64,000 nucleotides of DNA from Qiania dongpingensis. GTDB taxonomy: Bacteria; Bacillota; Clostridia; Lachnospirales; Lachnospiraceae. Location: assembly GCF_014337195.1 (NCBI RefSeq), contig NZ_CP060634.1, forward strand, positions 1,054,001 to 1,118,000, given 5' to 3'. Below are positions 25,743 through 34,704 of the stretch, piece after piece (within the stretch, counting starts at the first letter, position 1; every line of letters starts with the position of its first letter). Under the pieces are notes generated by a model, which saw only the letters and a list, made by a program, of their open reading frames with translations, did no database searches and had not been told where the DNA came from. A program made the translations under genes and the position numbers.

Positions 25743-27620
25743 TTAGGCTTTCAGAGACAGCAGCCATTGTGTGCCGCTCCGCTCGGAAATCAGTTTGTTT
25801 CCCAAACTCTGCTTTGCGGTACGGACTGTCCGGGCAGAAATGCCACGCTGGGCTGCTGCTTTGTCTATGTCTGCACTTAACATCTGCTTTCCGTCTGCCA
25901 GCAGGTCAAGTATCAGCTTTTCCGCCTGTTCCGCTTTGGTTTCCGTATGCTCCACACCGGCAAGCAGCTCATCGGCGGTCATATCGTATTCGCCTATCCA
26001 TTGAAAACCATTGCCGTCCCCCAAAGAAAACGCCAGCGACTTCCCCGGCGGGGCAAGGGAGCTTTTCTCCTGTATCAGCACCCTTGTGGTAGGGTCATTC
26101 TTTACTTTGCCGATAAAAAGCAGGCTGCGGACAACTGCTGTGATGTCAATGGAGCCTAACCCTCGGTAGGTACTTTGGCTTCCGGCGGCTTTGTTCAGAT
26201 GTCCGATGAGGATAATGGCACAGCCTGTTTCCTGTGCGATTTCTCCCAGCTTTCGGAAAATGGGGCGTACCTCATTTGCCCGGTTCATATCCACATCAGC
26301 CCCTAAAAACGCCTGCACCGGGTCGATAATCAGCAGTCTTGCATGATTCTCCCTGATAGCCCTCTCAAGCCTTTTATCAGAAAGCGTCAGCGGTTTATCG
26401 CCATCGTCAATGACCATCACCCGGTCAAGGTCTGCGCCAGCTTTCAAAAGACGGGGCTTTACGGTATCGCCCAGCCCGTCCTCGGCGGTCTGGTAAATCA
26501 CGTTGAAAGGCTCCAGCGGTTCCATGTTGGGGAGAGGACGGCGGTTGGTACAGGCAGCCGCAAGCTGCATGGCGAAATAGGTCTTGCCCTCGCCGGGGTT
26601 GCCCTGTAAAATCGTCAGCTTCCCAAAAGGCAGGTACGGCTCCCACAGCCATTCCACCGCCACCTCCTGCACCTCGCTCATGCGTATCATGGGGACGGGC
26701 GGCTCCGCTGCCGGTTCTTTCAGCGTGATTGTTTCCGCTATATATTTGCGGTTTGCTATTTCTTCTCTGTGCTGCAACACTTCATTCCAGTCTTTCATAG
26801 CCGGAAGCAGTCGCAGGACGGTCAAGCCCTCCGGCAGTTCAGAAAAAAGGCGGGTGCAGCCCTCGTTCCCAGCGTTGTCGTTATCCAGACACAGAAATAT
26901 CCTGCGGATGTCCGGGCGTTCAGAAAGGAAATGCGTCAATGCTTTCCCTGCCACACCGCCCAGCGAAAGGTAGCTGCGTTTTGTCCAGTCTTTGGGATAA
27001 AGGCAGATAAAGGACAGCATATCAATGGGAGCTTCAAAGATAAAGAGCTGGTCGCTGTCTCCTTGATAACTGAAATTACAGGCTTTATCCGAACCGCTCA
27101 TGTCTTGACGGAATTTATCGGATGTTCCCCGGCAGTGGGCGTATCTGGGAATACCGGGTGCGTTCTGCGTTCCGCTGCCCCGTCCTACAAAAACCACATT
27201 GTGGCGGGTGTCCTCGTAAATATCCCCGGCAGCGATAAAGGTATCGACAATGCCCCGGTCAATCTTTCGTTCCTCTGTCAGATATGTTATCGCTTTTGTG
27301 TTGGTGGCATTGTGCAATGGAAGCCGGAAGTCAGGCGATGGGGCGGGGCAAGCGTCCGGCTTGCCTGCGCCTGCTTCGCCGGTCAGCAGCTGCACCGCTT
27401 CCGAGAAGGACTTGCCGTAAAACTCCATCACAAAATCCACCGGGTAGCCGCCCCTGCTCCGGCTGTGCCGGAACCATTTATTTCCCCGCACCGTCAGGCT
27501 GTCATGGCATTTCCAGCGGTATTCTTTTCCGCTGCGTATGAGGGTTTCCCCCTGTGACCGTAAGAAATCTTCCATGTTGGTCTGATTTGCCCGGTCTATC
27601 TGTTCCTGCGAATAATACAA
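25743..27620 (-). CDS. Toprim-domain / RepA-like helicase replication protein
   Basis: A 625-residue multidomain protein. The N-terminus resembles the DUF3991/CHC2-type primase region (residues about 15-75). A Toprim domain follows with IFEAPIDMLSF and IFLCLDNDNAGNEG (about 190-255). A RecA/RepA-like ATPase comes next with TILQGNPGEGKTYFAMQLAA (Walker A) and RLLIIDPVQAFLG (Walker B). The C-terminal 70 residues look like a winged helix (DIDKAAAQRGISARTVRTAKQSL). It probably primes or unwinds the element's DNA during transfer or maintenance. The start is TTG 27620 with a strong GGAGGTGA site. It follows the relaxase gene by 19 bp. Confidence 0.88.
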   Translation of the reverse strand: MYYSQEQIDRANQTNMEDFLRSQGETLIRSGKEYRWKCHDSLTVRGNKWFRHSRSRGGYPVDFVMEFYGKSFSEAVQLLTGEAGAGKPDACPAPSPDFRLPLHNATNTKAITYLTEERKIDRGIVDTFIAAGDIYEDTRHNVVFVGRGSGTQNAPGIPRYAHCRGTSDKFRQDMSGSDKACNFSYQGDSDQLFIFEAPIDMLSFICLYPKDWTKRSYLSLGGVAGKALTHFLSERPDIRRIFLCLDNDNAGNEGCTRLFSELPEGLTVLRLLPAMKDWNEVLQHREEIANRKYIAETITLKEPAAEPPVPMIRMSEVQEVAVEWLWEPYLPFGKLTILQGNPGEGKTYFAMQLAAACTNRRPLPNMEPLEPFNVIYQTAEDGLGDTVKPRLLKAGADLDRVMVIDDGDKPLTLSDKRLERAIRENHARLLIIDPVQAFLGADVDMNRANEVRPIFRKLGEIAQETGCAIILIGHLNKAAGSQSTYRGLGSIDITAVVRSLLFIGKVKNDPTTRVLIQEKSSLAPPGKSLAFSLGDGNGFQWIGEYDMTADELLAGVEHTETKAEQAEKLILDLLADGKQMLSADIDKAAAQRGISARTVRTAKQSLGNKLISERSGTQWLLSLKA

Positions 27621-27639
27621 AATCGTCTCACCTCCAAAA

Positions 27640-29112
27640 TCATAATTCCATATCTTGTTTCTTTCGCTGTATGTCCTTTGGCTGTTCTTTGTGACGCAGT
27701 GCGGTGTCTACGGCATTTTGCACCTGCCGGAGCCGTATGACTTCTTCACGGAGCGGCTTGTGCTGCGGGGACAGTTCGGCATACTCTGTTTTTAATTGTG
27801 CATATTCCTGTTTCCATGCTTTCAGGGCAATGGGTTCTCCGTCCAGCTTTTCTTTCAGAATGCGGCGGGCAGCATAAAACAGCCGCAAATCTGCGCCGTG
27901 GGCTTCTTCAAATTTCTCCCTCTGCTTCTTGAACTTGATAGTATTTAGTTCCGTATGAACCGGCTTTAGACGCTGGTAATTCTCGCCCTGCCGTATCAAT
28001 TCCTCTAATTCTTTCATCCGGGCAGACTTCTCTTTCATAGAGCCGCCCAGCGTTTCAAATTCCCCGCTGACAGAGGAAAGGCGTTCCTGCAAATCTTCCA
28101 GCGTGAACAGCTTGTTTTCCGTCAGGTAATTGACTGCTTCCGCAAACTGTTTTAAGTTGCCGGTTCTGGCTTTATTGCTCCATGCCCCGGTATTTCGTTC
28201 ATCATAGTAAGCGATCAGCAGGTCGGCAAGGCTGGGTGTCTGGGGTTTGGAAAGTTCTTCTTTTACTTCTGCCATCCAGCCGAACAGGGCTTTGATTTTC
28301 TTGCGTACATCCTGCATGAGCCGGTTGGTGGCTTTAATCCAGCGGTTCAGTTCCCCTTTCTCGGTGCGGATGCCTTTTGCTTCCATCTGCCGGACGTTGG
28401 CTCCCTCATGGACAGTAGGTATCAGGTCAACCCCCTGCCGCACATAGGAGCGGTGGTCGATACGTACATCCAGCCCCTTTTCTTCAAACTTCCCATTGCA
28501 TAACATGCTCCATGCTTCCCGCCAGCGTTCCAGCGTTTCCGGCTCGTGCCAGTCGGTGGTATGGACAGCGTTAAACACATAATCGCCGTTTTTATCCCGG
28601 ACACGTTTTCCATCTTCATCAAGGATATATTCCCGCCGCTGTTTCTGTCCCCATGTACCATCGGGATTCAAGGGGCGCATAGTTGTCATTACATGAAAAT
28701 GCGGGTTGGGGATACCGCCCTTTTCCTTGTCCGGGGTGTGAAAGGCAAGGTCGGCAATCATACCCTTTGCCACAAACTGCTCCTGCACAAATTTCCTCGC
28801 CAGCTCCATATTTTCTTCCAGCGTCAATTCATTCTGCATGGCAATGTCAAAGGAATAGGCAAGCTGGGCTTTGGGGTGCTTCTCGCATTTCTCCACGGCG
28901 TTCCAGAGGGCTGCCCGGTCAAGATATGCTTCCGGGGCATGGGGCGGCAGCATGATTTCCGAAGCAATCACACCGCCTTTTTTCGTGTAGTCGCTGACCT
29001 CTCCATAGTAGCTGCTGAAAAGACGCTCTCCGGCTCGGTAGGCTGCGCTGGCAATGGCACTCTGACCGGCACTGCGTTTTATCTGGTCGATTGAAAAATG
29101 ATACAGTGCTAT
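27640..29112 (-). CDS. MobA/MobL-family relaxase with apparent AUA start
   Basis: Relaxase that nicks oriT and starts conjugal transfer. The conserved N-terminus of the family is present in frame as IALYHFSIDQIKRSAGQS, then AAYRAGERL; the metal-binding histidines are in IPNPHFHVMTTMRP. However, no ATG, GTG or TTG precedes this segment: it begins at ATA 29110-29112, three codons after an in-frame TGA. The nearest standard start, GTG 28971, would delete 47 essential residues. Either ATA or the CTG two codons later is used, or the gene is inactivated. A DUF3847 gene stop lies 2 bp upstream, so coupled reinitiation is possible. Full length is 490 residues with a coiled-coil-rich C-terminus. Confidence 0.85.
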   Translation of the reverse strand: MALYHFSIDQIKRSAGQSAIASAAYRAGERLFSSYYGEVSDYTKKGGVIASEIMLPPHAPEAYLDRAALWNAVEKCEKHPKAQLAYSFDIAMQNELTLEENMELARKFVQEQFVAKGMIADLAFHTPDKEKGGIPNPHFHVMTTMRPLNPDGTWGQKQRREYILDEDGKRVRDKNGDYVFNAVHTTDWHEPETLERWREAWSMLCNGKFEEKGLDVRIDHRSYVRQGVDLIPTVHEGANVRQMEAKGIRTEKGELNRWIKATNRLMQDVRKKIKALFGWMAEVKEELSKPQTPSLADLLIAYYDERNTGAWSNKARTGNLKQFAEAVNYLTENKLFTLEDLQERLSSVSGEFETLGGSMKEKSARMKELEELIRQGENYQRLKPVHTELNTIKFKKQREKFEEAHGADLRLFYAARRILKEKLDGEPIALKAWKQEYAQLKTEYAELSPQHKPLREEVIRLRQVQNAVDTALRHKEQPKDIQRKKQDMEL

Positions 29113-29114
29113 TC

Positions 29115-29432
29115 TTAGTCACCGCCTTTCTCCTGCGCTGTACTTCGGCTGTGGCTCTCCATAGCGGATTGAATGAGCTGCACCGATTGCGGTAGGTTCA
29201 GAAGATTATCCATCAGGGAATAAAATTCTGTTTCGGTCAGCTCCTTTGTCTGCGGCACAATGCTCTCAATGGCTGCCCTGTGGGTAATCAGCCGGTGTGT
29301 CCGCTGTTTTCGGGAGCCGCTTTCCAGATACGCCTGCCGGTTTTTCAGACGCTGCATTTTCCGTTTTTCCTGTTCCAGCAGAGCGGTGGTTTTTTCATAT
29401 TTTCTTTTTAACTGTTCTAAAGATTTTCCCAT
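29115..29432 (-). CDS. DUF3847-like mobilization accessory protein
   Basis: A 105-residue charged protein resembling the DUF3847 family found beside MobA/MobL relaxases in Lachnospiraceae elements. A coiled-coil (MGKSLEQLKRKYEKTTALLEQEKRKM in part) is followed by RTHRLITHRAAIESIVP and LTETEFYSLMDNLL. The start ATG 29432 has AAAGGA upstream. It ends 2 bp before the relaxase frame. An accessory role at oriT, like MobC, is inferred from position only. Confidence 0.75.
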   Translation of the reverse strand: MGKSLEQLKRKYEKTTALLEQEKRKMQRLKNRQAYLESGSRKQRTHRLITHRAAIESIVPQTKELTETEFYSLMDNLLNLPQSVQLIQSAMESHSRSTAQEKGGD

Positions 29433-29703
29433 GTTCTCACATCCTTTCTTTCAGATAAAGAAAGACCATCCGCAGACGGTCAGTATGTCGGTACTTCTAT
29501 AAAACCCGATGAAAAGTGAAAGACGCAAAGCGGATTTCTCTTTTCGGCGGGTACACAGGGGATAGCCGCTTTAGCGGCGCAAGGTGGGTGTAGCCCCCTT
29601 GTCGGAGCGAAGCGAACGCAGACTTCCTCTGACTGCAAAAGCTGGCGGTCAGAGAAGCAGCTCCGCAGGACGCACGATACGGGTCTGAAAGATCTGTATA
29701 GAA

Positions 29704-29725
29704 GTGCGCCCTTAAGTTTTAAGGG
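29704..29725 (+). other. oriT-like nick region
   Basis: GTGCGCCCTTA (29704-29714) matches the core around the nick site of RSF1010-type (MobA) origins of transfer. It is joined to the inverted repeat CCCTTAA/TTAAGGG (29709-29715 and 29719-29725). It lies in the 358-bp non-coding gap upstream of the DUF3847/relaxase genes, where oriT is expected. The rest of this gap (29433-29700) has only short imperfect hairpins. Confidence 0.6.
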
Positions 29726-29790
29726 ATTTTAGGCTTCCTGCGCTGCGCCCACGAAAAGCCTGCCCGTTTCCGGGCTTCCCCTGAAAAAAA

Positions 29791-29982
29791 TCAATCCTTT
29801 TCCCGGTCTGCCTTTCTAGCTGAACGTTTGGAAAGATACTTCGGGCAGTCAACCACAACCGCCCGGAAGCTCTGCTTACATTGGTGCTGGCATTTCCGGC
29901 ACAGTTCGTTGTAAGTGATACGGCTGCGGTCATTTAAGAAGAAAGACCATTCCAGCCGCCGCTTGTTGCTCATTCTCGCCAT
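29791..29982 (-). CDS. Small Cys-containing conserved protein of mobile elements
   Basis: A 63-residue basic protein (KRRLEWSFFLNDRSRITYNELCRKCQHQCKQ in part) with Cys spaced as CxxCxxxC and a further Cys at VDCPKYL, suggesting a zinc site. Similar small proteins are common in Lachnospiraceae integrative elements, but I know of no function. ATG 29982 has AAAGGAG upstream. Confidence 0.6.
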   Translation of the reverse strand: MARMSNKRRLEWSFFLNDRSRITYNELCRKCQHQCKQSFRAVVVDCPKYLSKRSARKADREKD

Positions 29983-30128
29983 AACCGGCTCCTTTCTCCG
30001 TTTCTATCCGCTGTACGCAGATAGTCGGTTTTAGTGTAGCGTTTCGGTATCATTTTCAAGGTTTTTTCCCTCTGTATGCGCCTTTGAGAAAGGCGGCAGT
30101 ATTGCAGATAGGGAATGATACTTTCCCT

Positions 30129-30353
30129 TTATTTGTTGCTTCCCGGTACGGTTTCGAAGCCTTTTGCCATCCATTCAAAGAAAGCAATCTTACTGACCTT
30201 GATAAGTCTGCCCCTGCGGAACGCCGGAAAGCCGGGTGTGTGTACCAGCTCATAAGCGCTCACTCTTGAAATTCCCATAATCCGCTGGATGTCTGCCACA
30301 TCCAGAACCAGCGGTAAATCATCATAGCTGCTCAATCTCTTTTTATCGTTCAT
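30129..30353 (-). CDS. Excisionase-family (HTH_17) DNA-binding protein
   Basis: A 74-residue protein with the HTH_17 excisionase fold: LVLDVADIQRIMGISRVSAYELVHTPGFPAFRRGRLIKVSK. ATG 30353 is chosen because GGGAGG lies 5 bases upstream; the longer frame to 30410 lacks a site. It may regulate the element's mobilization genes, which lie downstream on the same strand, or act as a second directionality factor. Confidence 0.8.
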   Translation of the reverse strand: MNDKKRLSSYDDLPLVLDVADIQRIMGISRVSAYELVHTPGFPAFRRGRLIKVSKIAFFEWMAKGFETVPGSNK

Positions 30354-30671
30354 TCTGTTCCTCCCATAAATCAAATAAGTTAAAATGCTTCCTGTTGCCG
30401 TTCTCCCCAAAAGCCGTTATCCTGCCCCATTCCTGCGGCGTTTCCCGGCATTGGTGCGCACGTCGTCGCAAGCTTTGTATCGTTCGTTTCCGCATATATG
30501 CGAAAACTCACTCACGCCGCTGCTCCTCCTTCCCCCACAAATCTATGATTTGCGGGGACCCCCGTTTAGCCCACTTCTCCTGCCGGTCATATCCCTTTTG
30601 GACGGTCATGCACTTGTCAAGATACTGCGTGGCACGAAATTACCAACCGCAATCATCATAACGGACTGTCC

Positions 30672-30700
30672 TTGACAAAACAATACTTCTGCGATACCAT
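30672..30700 (+). promoter_or_regulatory. Promoter of the DUF6076-like gene
   Basis: TTGACA (30672-30677) and TACCAT (30695-30700) with a 17-bp spacer. This shows that the longest frame, starting at 30672, is too long and supports ATG 30759. The 30411-30671 stretch before it shows no further feature. Confidence 0.6.
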
Positions 30701-30758
30701 GAGTGTAACGGATATGATTGAATTATATAATTACCATAAGAAAAGGCAGGGGATAGGA

Positions 30759-31799
30759 ATGGAAAACAAGTTTGTGCGGCATGAACCGTGTTTTGAGCGG
30801 ATTTTGTTTGTCCTGACGCTGGACAGAAAGAAAATGAAAGAGCGGATTTTGATTGGGGAAGAACAGCAGATTCGCTTCCGGCTGGACGGGAGCAAATATG
30901 CAGAGGTGCTTTGTGATGTGACACGCCCGCTGGGAACTTTTCTGATAAATTTTGAGCAGGACACGGACAGGGAATGGAACTTATATGGGCTTTCTCCGCT
31001 GCGGCAAGCTCTCCACTCCAACCGGTGGAAACAGCCGGAGCTGGAACAGGCGGCAAGTGAATTTCTCTGGAAGAAATATCTTAGCAATGACCCTTTGAAA
31101 ATGTATGTGGCGTTCCGTATCTGGAACAGCTATCTGCTTGCCAGAGAACCCCGTGACCGCAATGCTGCCTGTGACCGCTTCATGGACAAAATGAGCAGTC
31201 TGACAGGGGCATTCCATGACAGAGCCATGAGTTTTGATAAGGAGACAGGAAAACCGAAACGCTTTCAAGCTGGCAGTCTTTATTTCAAAGGCGCACCGTC
31301 CGAAGATACCCGGCTTGACCTTTGGTTTCCGGACAACCGGCGCACAGAGGAATGTGTGTCTGCCTATGCGTCCCTTTATCCGCTTATTACCTACTATCTG
31401 AACCGGCTAAATGACTGGGGGCTGTGCTTCCGACAGTGCAAGGTCTGCGGGAAATATTTTCTGGCAAAGAGCCAGCGGTATGAGCTGTGCAGCGACAAGT
31501 GCCGCAAGGCGCAGGCACTTCAAAACAAGCGGGAGTTTGACGAAAGAGCCAGAGAAAATAACTATGATTTGCTTTATAAAAATGAATGTCAGAACTGGCG
31601 CAACAAAATAAACCGGGCAAAGAATACCACCGGTTTTCCGGCTGACCGTCTGGAAAGAATACAGGCTGCCTTTGCTGATTTCAAGAAAGAAGCGTTGCAG
31701 AGAAAAAAGGCTGTGAAAACAGGAACAGCCAGCCCAAAAGAGTTTACGGACTGGCTGTATCAGCAGAGTAATGTAATTGTGGAGCTGACGGATTATTGA
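30759..31799 (+). CDS. Element-borne protein with C-terminal zinc-finger-like motif (DUF6076-like)
   Basis: A 346-residue protein, probably of the DUF6076 type found in Firmicute integrative elements. The C-terminal third has a Cys4 finger, CKVCGKYFLAKSQRYELCSDKCRK (in part), similar to the CGNR finger, followed by a basic helical tail. The first 220 residues match nothing I recognise. ATG 30759 (MENKFVRHEP) is used because a promoter covers the longer alternative and GGGGATAGG lies in front. It reads against the flanking mobilization and cargo genes. Function unknown; RNA- or DNA-binding is suggested by the finger. Confidence 0.7.
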   Translation: MENKFVRHEPCFERILFVLTLDRKKMKERILIGEEQQIRFRLDGSKYAEVLCDVTRPLGTFLINFEQDTDREWNLYGLSPLRQALHSNRWKQPELEQAASEFLWKKYLSNDPLKMYVAFRIWNSYLLAREPRDRNAACDRFMDKMSSLTGAFHDRAMSFDKETGKPKRFQAGSLYFKGAPSEDTRLDLWFPDNRRTEECVSAYASLYPLITYYLNRLNDWGLCFRQCKVCGKYFLAKSQRYELCSDKCRKAQALQNKREFDERARENNYDLLYKNECQNWRNKINRAKNTTGFPADRLERIQAAFADFKKEALQRKKAVKTGTASPKEFTDWLYQQSNVIVELTDY

Positions 31800-31815
31800 A
31801 GAATGTTCGTCAGCT

Positions 31816-32166
31816 TTATGGCAGTGCAAATTTATATCCGATGCCGGTAACGCTTTTAATATAATCAGGATCGCCCGGTTCTGTCTTTAACTTTTTTCGC
31901 AGATTGCATACATGGTTATTGATGGCTTTCCGGGAATAGTAGGTATAATCCTCATTCCAGACCAACTCCATGATAAGTTCATAAGTAAATACCCGTCCGG
32001 GATTCATAATGAGCAGGAGCAGGATGTCGAACTCTTTTACAGTCAGGGCGATTTCCTGCTCATGGACTATTACACGCCTGTATTCCAGACAGATGTATAA
32101 ATAACCCTCACGAAACTCTGTGAGCGGAAGTTGTTGTTGCCATCTATGCTTTAAGCCGGAACACAT
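31816..32166 (-). CDS. OmpR/PhoB-type winged-helix regulator without receiver domain
   Basis: A 116-residue frame whose last 95 residues are a transcriptional regulatory C-terminal domain: LTVKEFDILLLLIMNPGRVFTYELIMELVW and AINNHVCNLRKKLKTEPGDPDYIKSVTGIGYKF. No phosphoacceptor receiver domain is present. The frame stays open for 48 codons above ATG 32166 (GKLAVFDISESGRQIGEK), back to ATA 32308-32310, which has AGGAG 5 bases upstream; ATG 32166 itself has no site. The true protein may therefore be about 164 residues with an AUA start, like the relaxase of this element. It lies beside the MATE gene and may regulate element genes. Confidence 0.75.
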   Translation of the reverse strand: MCSGLKHRWQQQLPLTEFREGYLYICLEYRRVIVHEQEIALTVKEFDILLLLIMNPGRVFTYELIMELVWNEDYTYYSRKAINNHVCNLRKKLKTEPGDPDYIKSVTGIGYKFALP

Positions 32167-32377
32167 GGTTTCAACTTTTATTTTCTCTGGACTTTCAAGA
32201 AGATACTGTGCAAGTTCTTTCCGTTGCCTTTCATCAAGCAGAAGTAGTAACTTTTCTCCAATCTGTCTACCGGATTCAGATATGTCAAATACAGCTAATT
32301 TCCCATTTATACCATCTCCTCATGATTATCCATTTGCGAACCAGGCGAAACTGTCAACGGCAATACTTATGTGCCGT

Positions 32378-33691
32378 TCATCTTGATCGTTGACTGGCTC
32401 GGCTGGCTTTGTTTTTTTTATAAAGAATCAAACTCGCAATCGTTGCAATTAGCTCCGTTACCACAAAAGTAAACCATACATAACGCAAACCTGCATAATG
32501 GAAAATCCACGCAAGGGGAACCAATAATACTATTTGCCTGAGAACCGTAATGAAAATACTTGCTTTTCCACGGTCAATTCCTTGAAAATAGACAGTAAAC
32601 ATCATTACCAAACCTGCCGGGATAAAACTTCCAGATATGATTCTCAAAGCAGGACACCCTATATGGATAATGGAATCACGGTCAGAAAATATGGACAGTA
32701 GCCGCTCCGGAATTGCCATAAAAATCACAACAGCAACAAACATAATTCCACAGGAAAAAAGTGTTGAATATTTTAATGTATCACGCACTCTTTCTTTTCT
32801 TCCAGCTCCATAGTTAAAACTGATAATTGGCAAAATCACTTGTTGTAACCCCATTAAGGGAATAAAGAAAAATGTCTGCAATTTGTAATAGATGCCCAGA
32901 ACGGTGACAGCGTCCTCTGTAAATAGTTTCAGCATCAAATTCAAACCCGCAATATAAAGTGTGTATAAGGACTGCATGATAATAGATGGGATTCCCGCCC
33001 GGTAAATCTGAATACAGTTTTGGACTTGTACTTTCCCCTGAAAATGGTAAATCTGGCAAACCGCAGCGAAGGTAATCATCATTGCAACAATCTGCCCTGC
33101 GATTGTTGCAATGGCGGCTCCCGCAACGCCTAACTCCGGCATACCGAACATACCAAAAATCAGAATAGGGTCAAAGATTACATTGATAACTGCGCCTGTC
33201 ACTTGGGCAATCATAGGGGTGACCATGTTTCCCTTAGCCTGCAAAATTTTTGTGCAATTTGATTCGATAAATAACCCGAAAGAGCCTACAAAAACAATTT
33301 GTGCATATTGGATTCCCTGTTCTTGTACAAGTGTTTGGTCTGATGAAACAGAATAATAACTTTTGATGAAAAGCAATCCCAAGAAAGCAAAAATCAAATA
33401 GTTCAAAAGCCCTAAAAACAATCCACTTTTTACAAAGTCCGTCTGTGATTTTGTTTCTCCCGTTCCGTCCATTCTTGAAATTAGAATGTTAATACCTGTT
33501 CCGGTTCCAGTTGCAAGAGCGGTCATTAAAAGCTGGATTGGGAAAATAATAGAGAGGGCGGTCAATCCGGCTTCTGAATACCGGGAAACAAAATAGCTGT
33601 CAACGATGTTATAAACTGATTGTATTAAGAGCGCCAGCATAACCGGCGGTGATAACTTCCATAACAACTTGACGATAGGTGTATCTTCCAT
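32378..33691 (-). CDS. MATE-family multidrug efflux transporter
   Basis: A 437-residue integral membrane protein with about twelve membrane segments, matching the MATE family (DinF/NorM-like): LLWKLSPPVMLALLIQSVYNIVDSYFVSR at the start, then GTGTGINILISR, ILQAKGNMVTPM and the second-half repeat LGIYYKLQTFFFIPLMGLQQVILPIISFNYGAG (in part). It would export cationic drugs or dyes by sodium or proton exchange. ATG 33691 follows GTGAGG. It is the element's cargo and is preceded by a MerR-type promoter and the MerR regulator gene. G+C is clearly below the chromosome backbone, consistent with transfer. Confidence 0.93.
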   Translation of the reverse strand: MEDTPIVKLLWKLSPPVMLALLIQSVYNIVDSYFVSRYSEAGLTALSIIFPIQLLMTALATGTGTGINILISRMDGTGETKSQTDFVKSGLFLGLLNYLIFAFLGLLFIKSYYSVSSDQTLVQEQGIQYAQIVFVGSFGLFIESNCTKILQAKGNMVTPMIAQVTGAVINVIFDPILIFGMFGMPELGVAGAAIATIAGQIVAMMITFAAVCQIYHFQGKVQVQNCIQIYRAGIPSIIMQSLYTLYIAGLNLMLKLFTEDAVTVLGIYYKLQTFFFIPLMGLQQVILPIISFNYGAGRKERVRDTLKYSTLFSCGIMFVAVVIFMAIPERLLSIFSDRDSIIHIGCPALRIISGSFIPAGLVMMFTVYFQGIDRGKASIFITVLRQIVLLVPLAWIFHYAGLRYVWFTFVVTELIATIASLILYKKNKASRASQRSR

Positions 33692-33714
33692 GTTCCTCAC
33701 ATCCTTTCCGTAAT

Positions 33715-33745
33715 ATGATAGAGCATGGAGTTACTACACGGTCAA
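33715..33745 (-). promoter_or_regulatory. MerR-type 19-bp-spacer promoter of the MATE gene
   Basis: Minus-strand TTGACC (33740-33745) and TATCAT (33715-33720) are separated by 19 bp, longer than the 17 bp of ordinary promoters. The spacer holds a dyad centred on AGTAACT, as in MerR-family operators that are untwisted by the activator. It lies between the MerR stop and the MATE start. Confidence 0.8.
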
Positions 33746-33752
33746 GCATTTT

Positions 33753-34568
33753 TTATTCGCTTTTTAAGTGCGCCTTAATTTCACAATAATAATCCGGAAG
33801 ATAATCAAAAAGCTGCAATCCTACTTCTTCCGCAAAGATTATATCTACTTCCGCTTTATTTTCCCGCAACCAGTTTAATAGTGGGGAAAAGTCTGCCGTT
33901 TCATTCTTGATATGAAGAATGAACACGGCATATGCTCCAGCAGGAAGTGTAAACAAATTTTCCGGCGGAATATTTTGGTAATCGCTGTTTTCGATTTTTA
34001 AGTATTCCCGTTCTTTCACAAACTGTTTGTTGTCAATTTCCTGTAAATTCAGAACGTAGCCATACTTTTTCCTGATTGACGGTAACTGATACAATTCTTC
34101 TTTTACAACTTCCTGTAAATTTGCATGATATGACTTTGTATCGCGTTTCATGCTTCCAACAATAACCGTTTCCTCGCCAAATATTTTTTTATTAACCATA
34201 CCATGTTGCTTTTGCTGTAAAATATTCTGGTTTTCTTTGCTATACCATAAAATGTCATTTGCCACCTGCTGATAATATGCACTTAGCCGCAATGCTTCGT
34301 CTCTGTACTCCATTAGAAGATTGACTATTTTTTCATTGTCCCTGAAAGACAAAATTTGCTTTACTTTTTCCAGTGGAATGCTTAGTTTACGACAAGTTGA
34401 GATAATATCTATTTGCCACAAATTCCAGCGTGAATAATACCTATATTGATTTTTAGAATCAATATAATCCGGTACAAGTATACCTGCTTTTTCATAAAAG
34501 TGGAGCGTATCTTTTGATAACCCTGTTATCTGACTGACTTCTCCGATTTGAAAATATCCATTTTTCAT
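33753..34568 (-). CDS. MerR-family regulator with GyrI-like effector domain
   Basis: A 271-residue activator. The N-terminal MerR HTH is YFQIGEVSQITGLSKDTLHFYEKAGIL, followed by the second DNA-contact region and a coiled-coil dimer helix (about 75-125). Residues 130-271 look like a BmrR/GyrI-type effector-binding domain (LPAGAYAVFILHI, DYYCEIKAHLK). It should sense a multidrug-type ligand and activate the MATE gene 60 bp downstream through the 19-bp-spacer promoter. The start ATG 34568 has GGAGG 7 bases upstream, with TATAAT about 40 bp further. Confidence 0.92.
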   Translation of the reverse strand: MKNGYFQIGEVSQITGLSKDTLHFYEKAGILVPDYIDSKNQYRYYSRWNLWQIDIISTCRKLSIPLEKVKQILSFRDNEKIVNLLMEYRDEALRLSAYYQQVANDILWYSKENQNILQQKQHGMVNKKIFGEETVIVGSMKRDTKSYHANLQEVVKEELYQLPSIRKKYGYVLNLQEIDNKQFVKEREYLKIENSDYQNIPPENLFTLPAGAYAVFILHIKNETADFSPLLNWLRENKAEVDIIFAEEVGLQLFDYLPDYYCEIKAHLKSE

Positions 34569-34704
34569 TGTATACCTCCATTTCTAAAAACAATTTGATT
34601 ATATCATATAACAAAATGATGGAATAGCAGACAACTGTTCTTTGTTGTACGTTGCTTCTTTACTAACCAAGAGCGTTTGCTCTGATGCACATTCGCTGTA
34701 TACG

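Noticed and set aside
26769..27557. Plus-strand open frame of 262 codons
   Set aside because: Antisense to the Toprim/RepA-like gene; it shows no domain.
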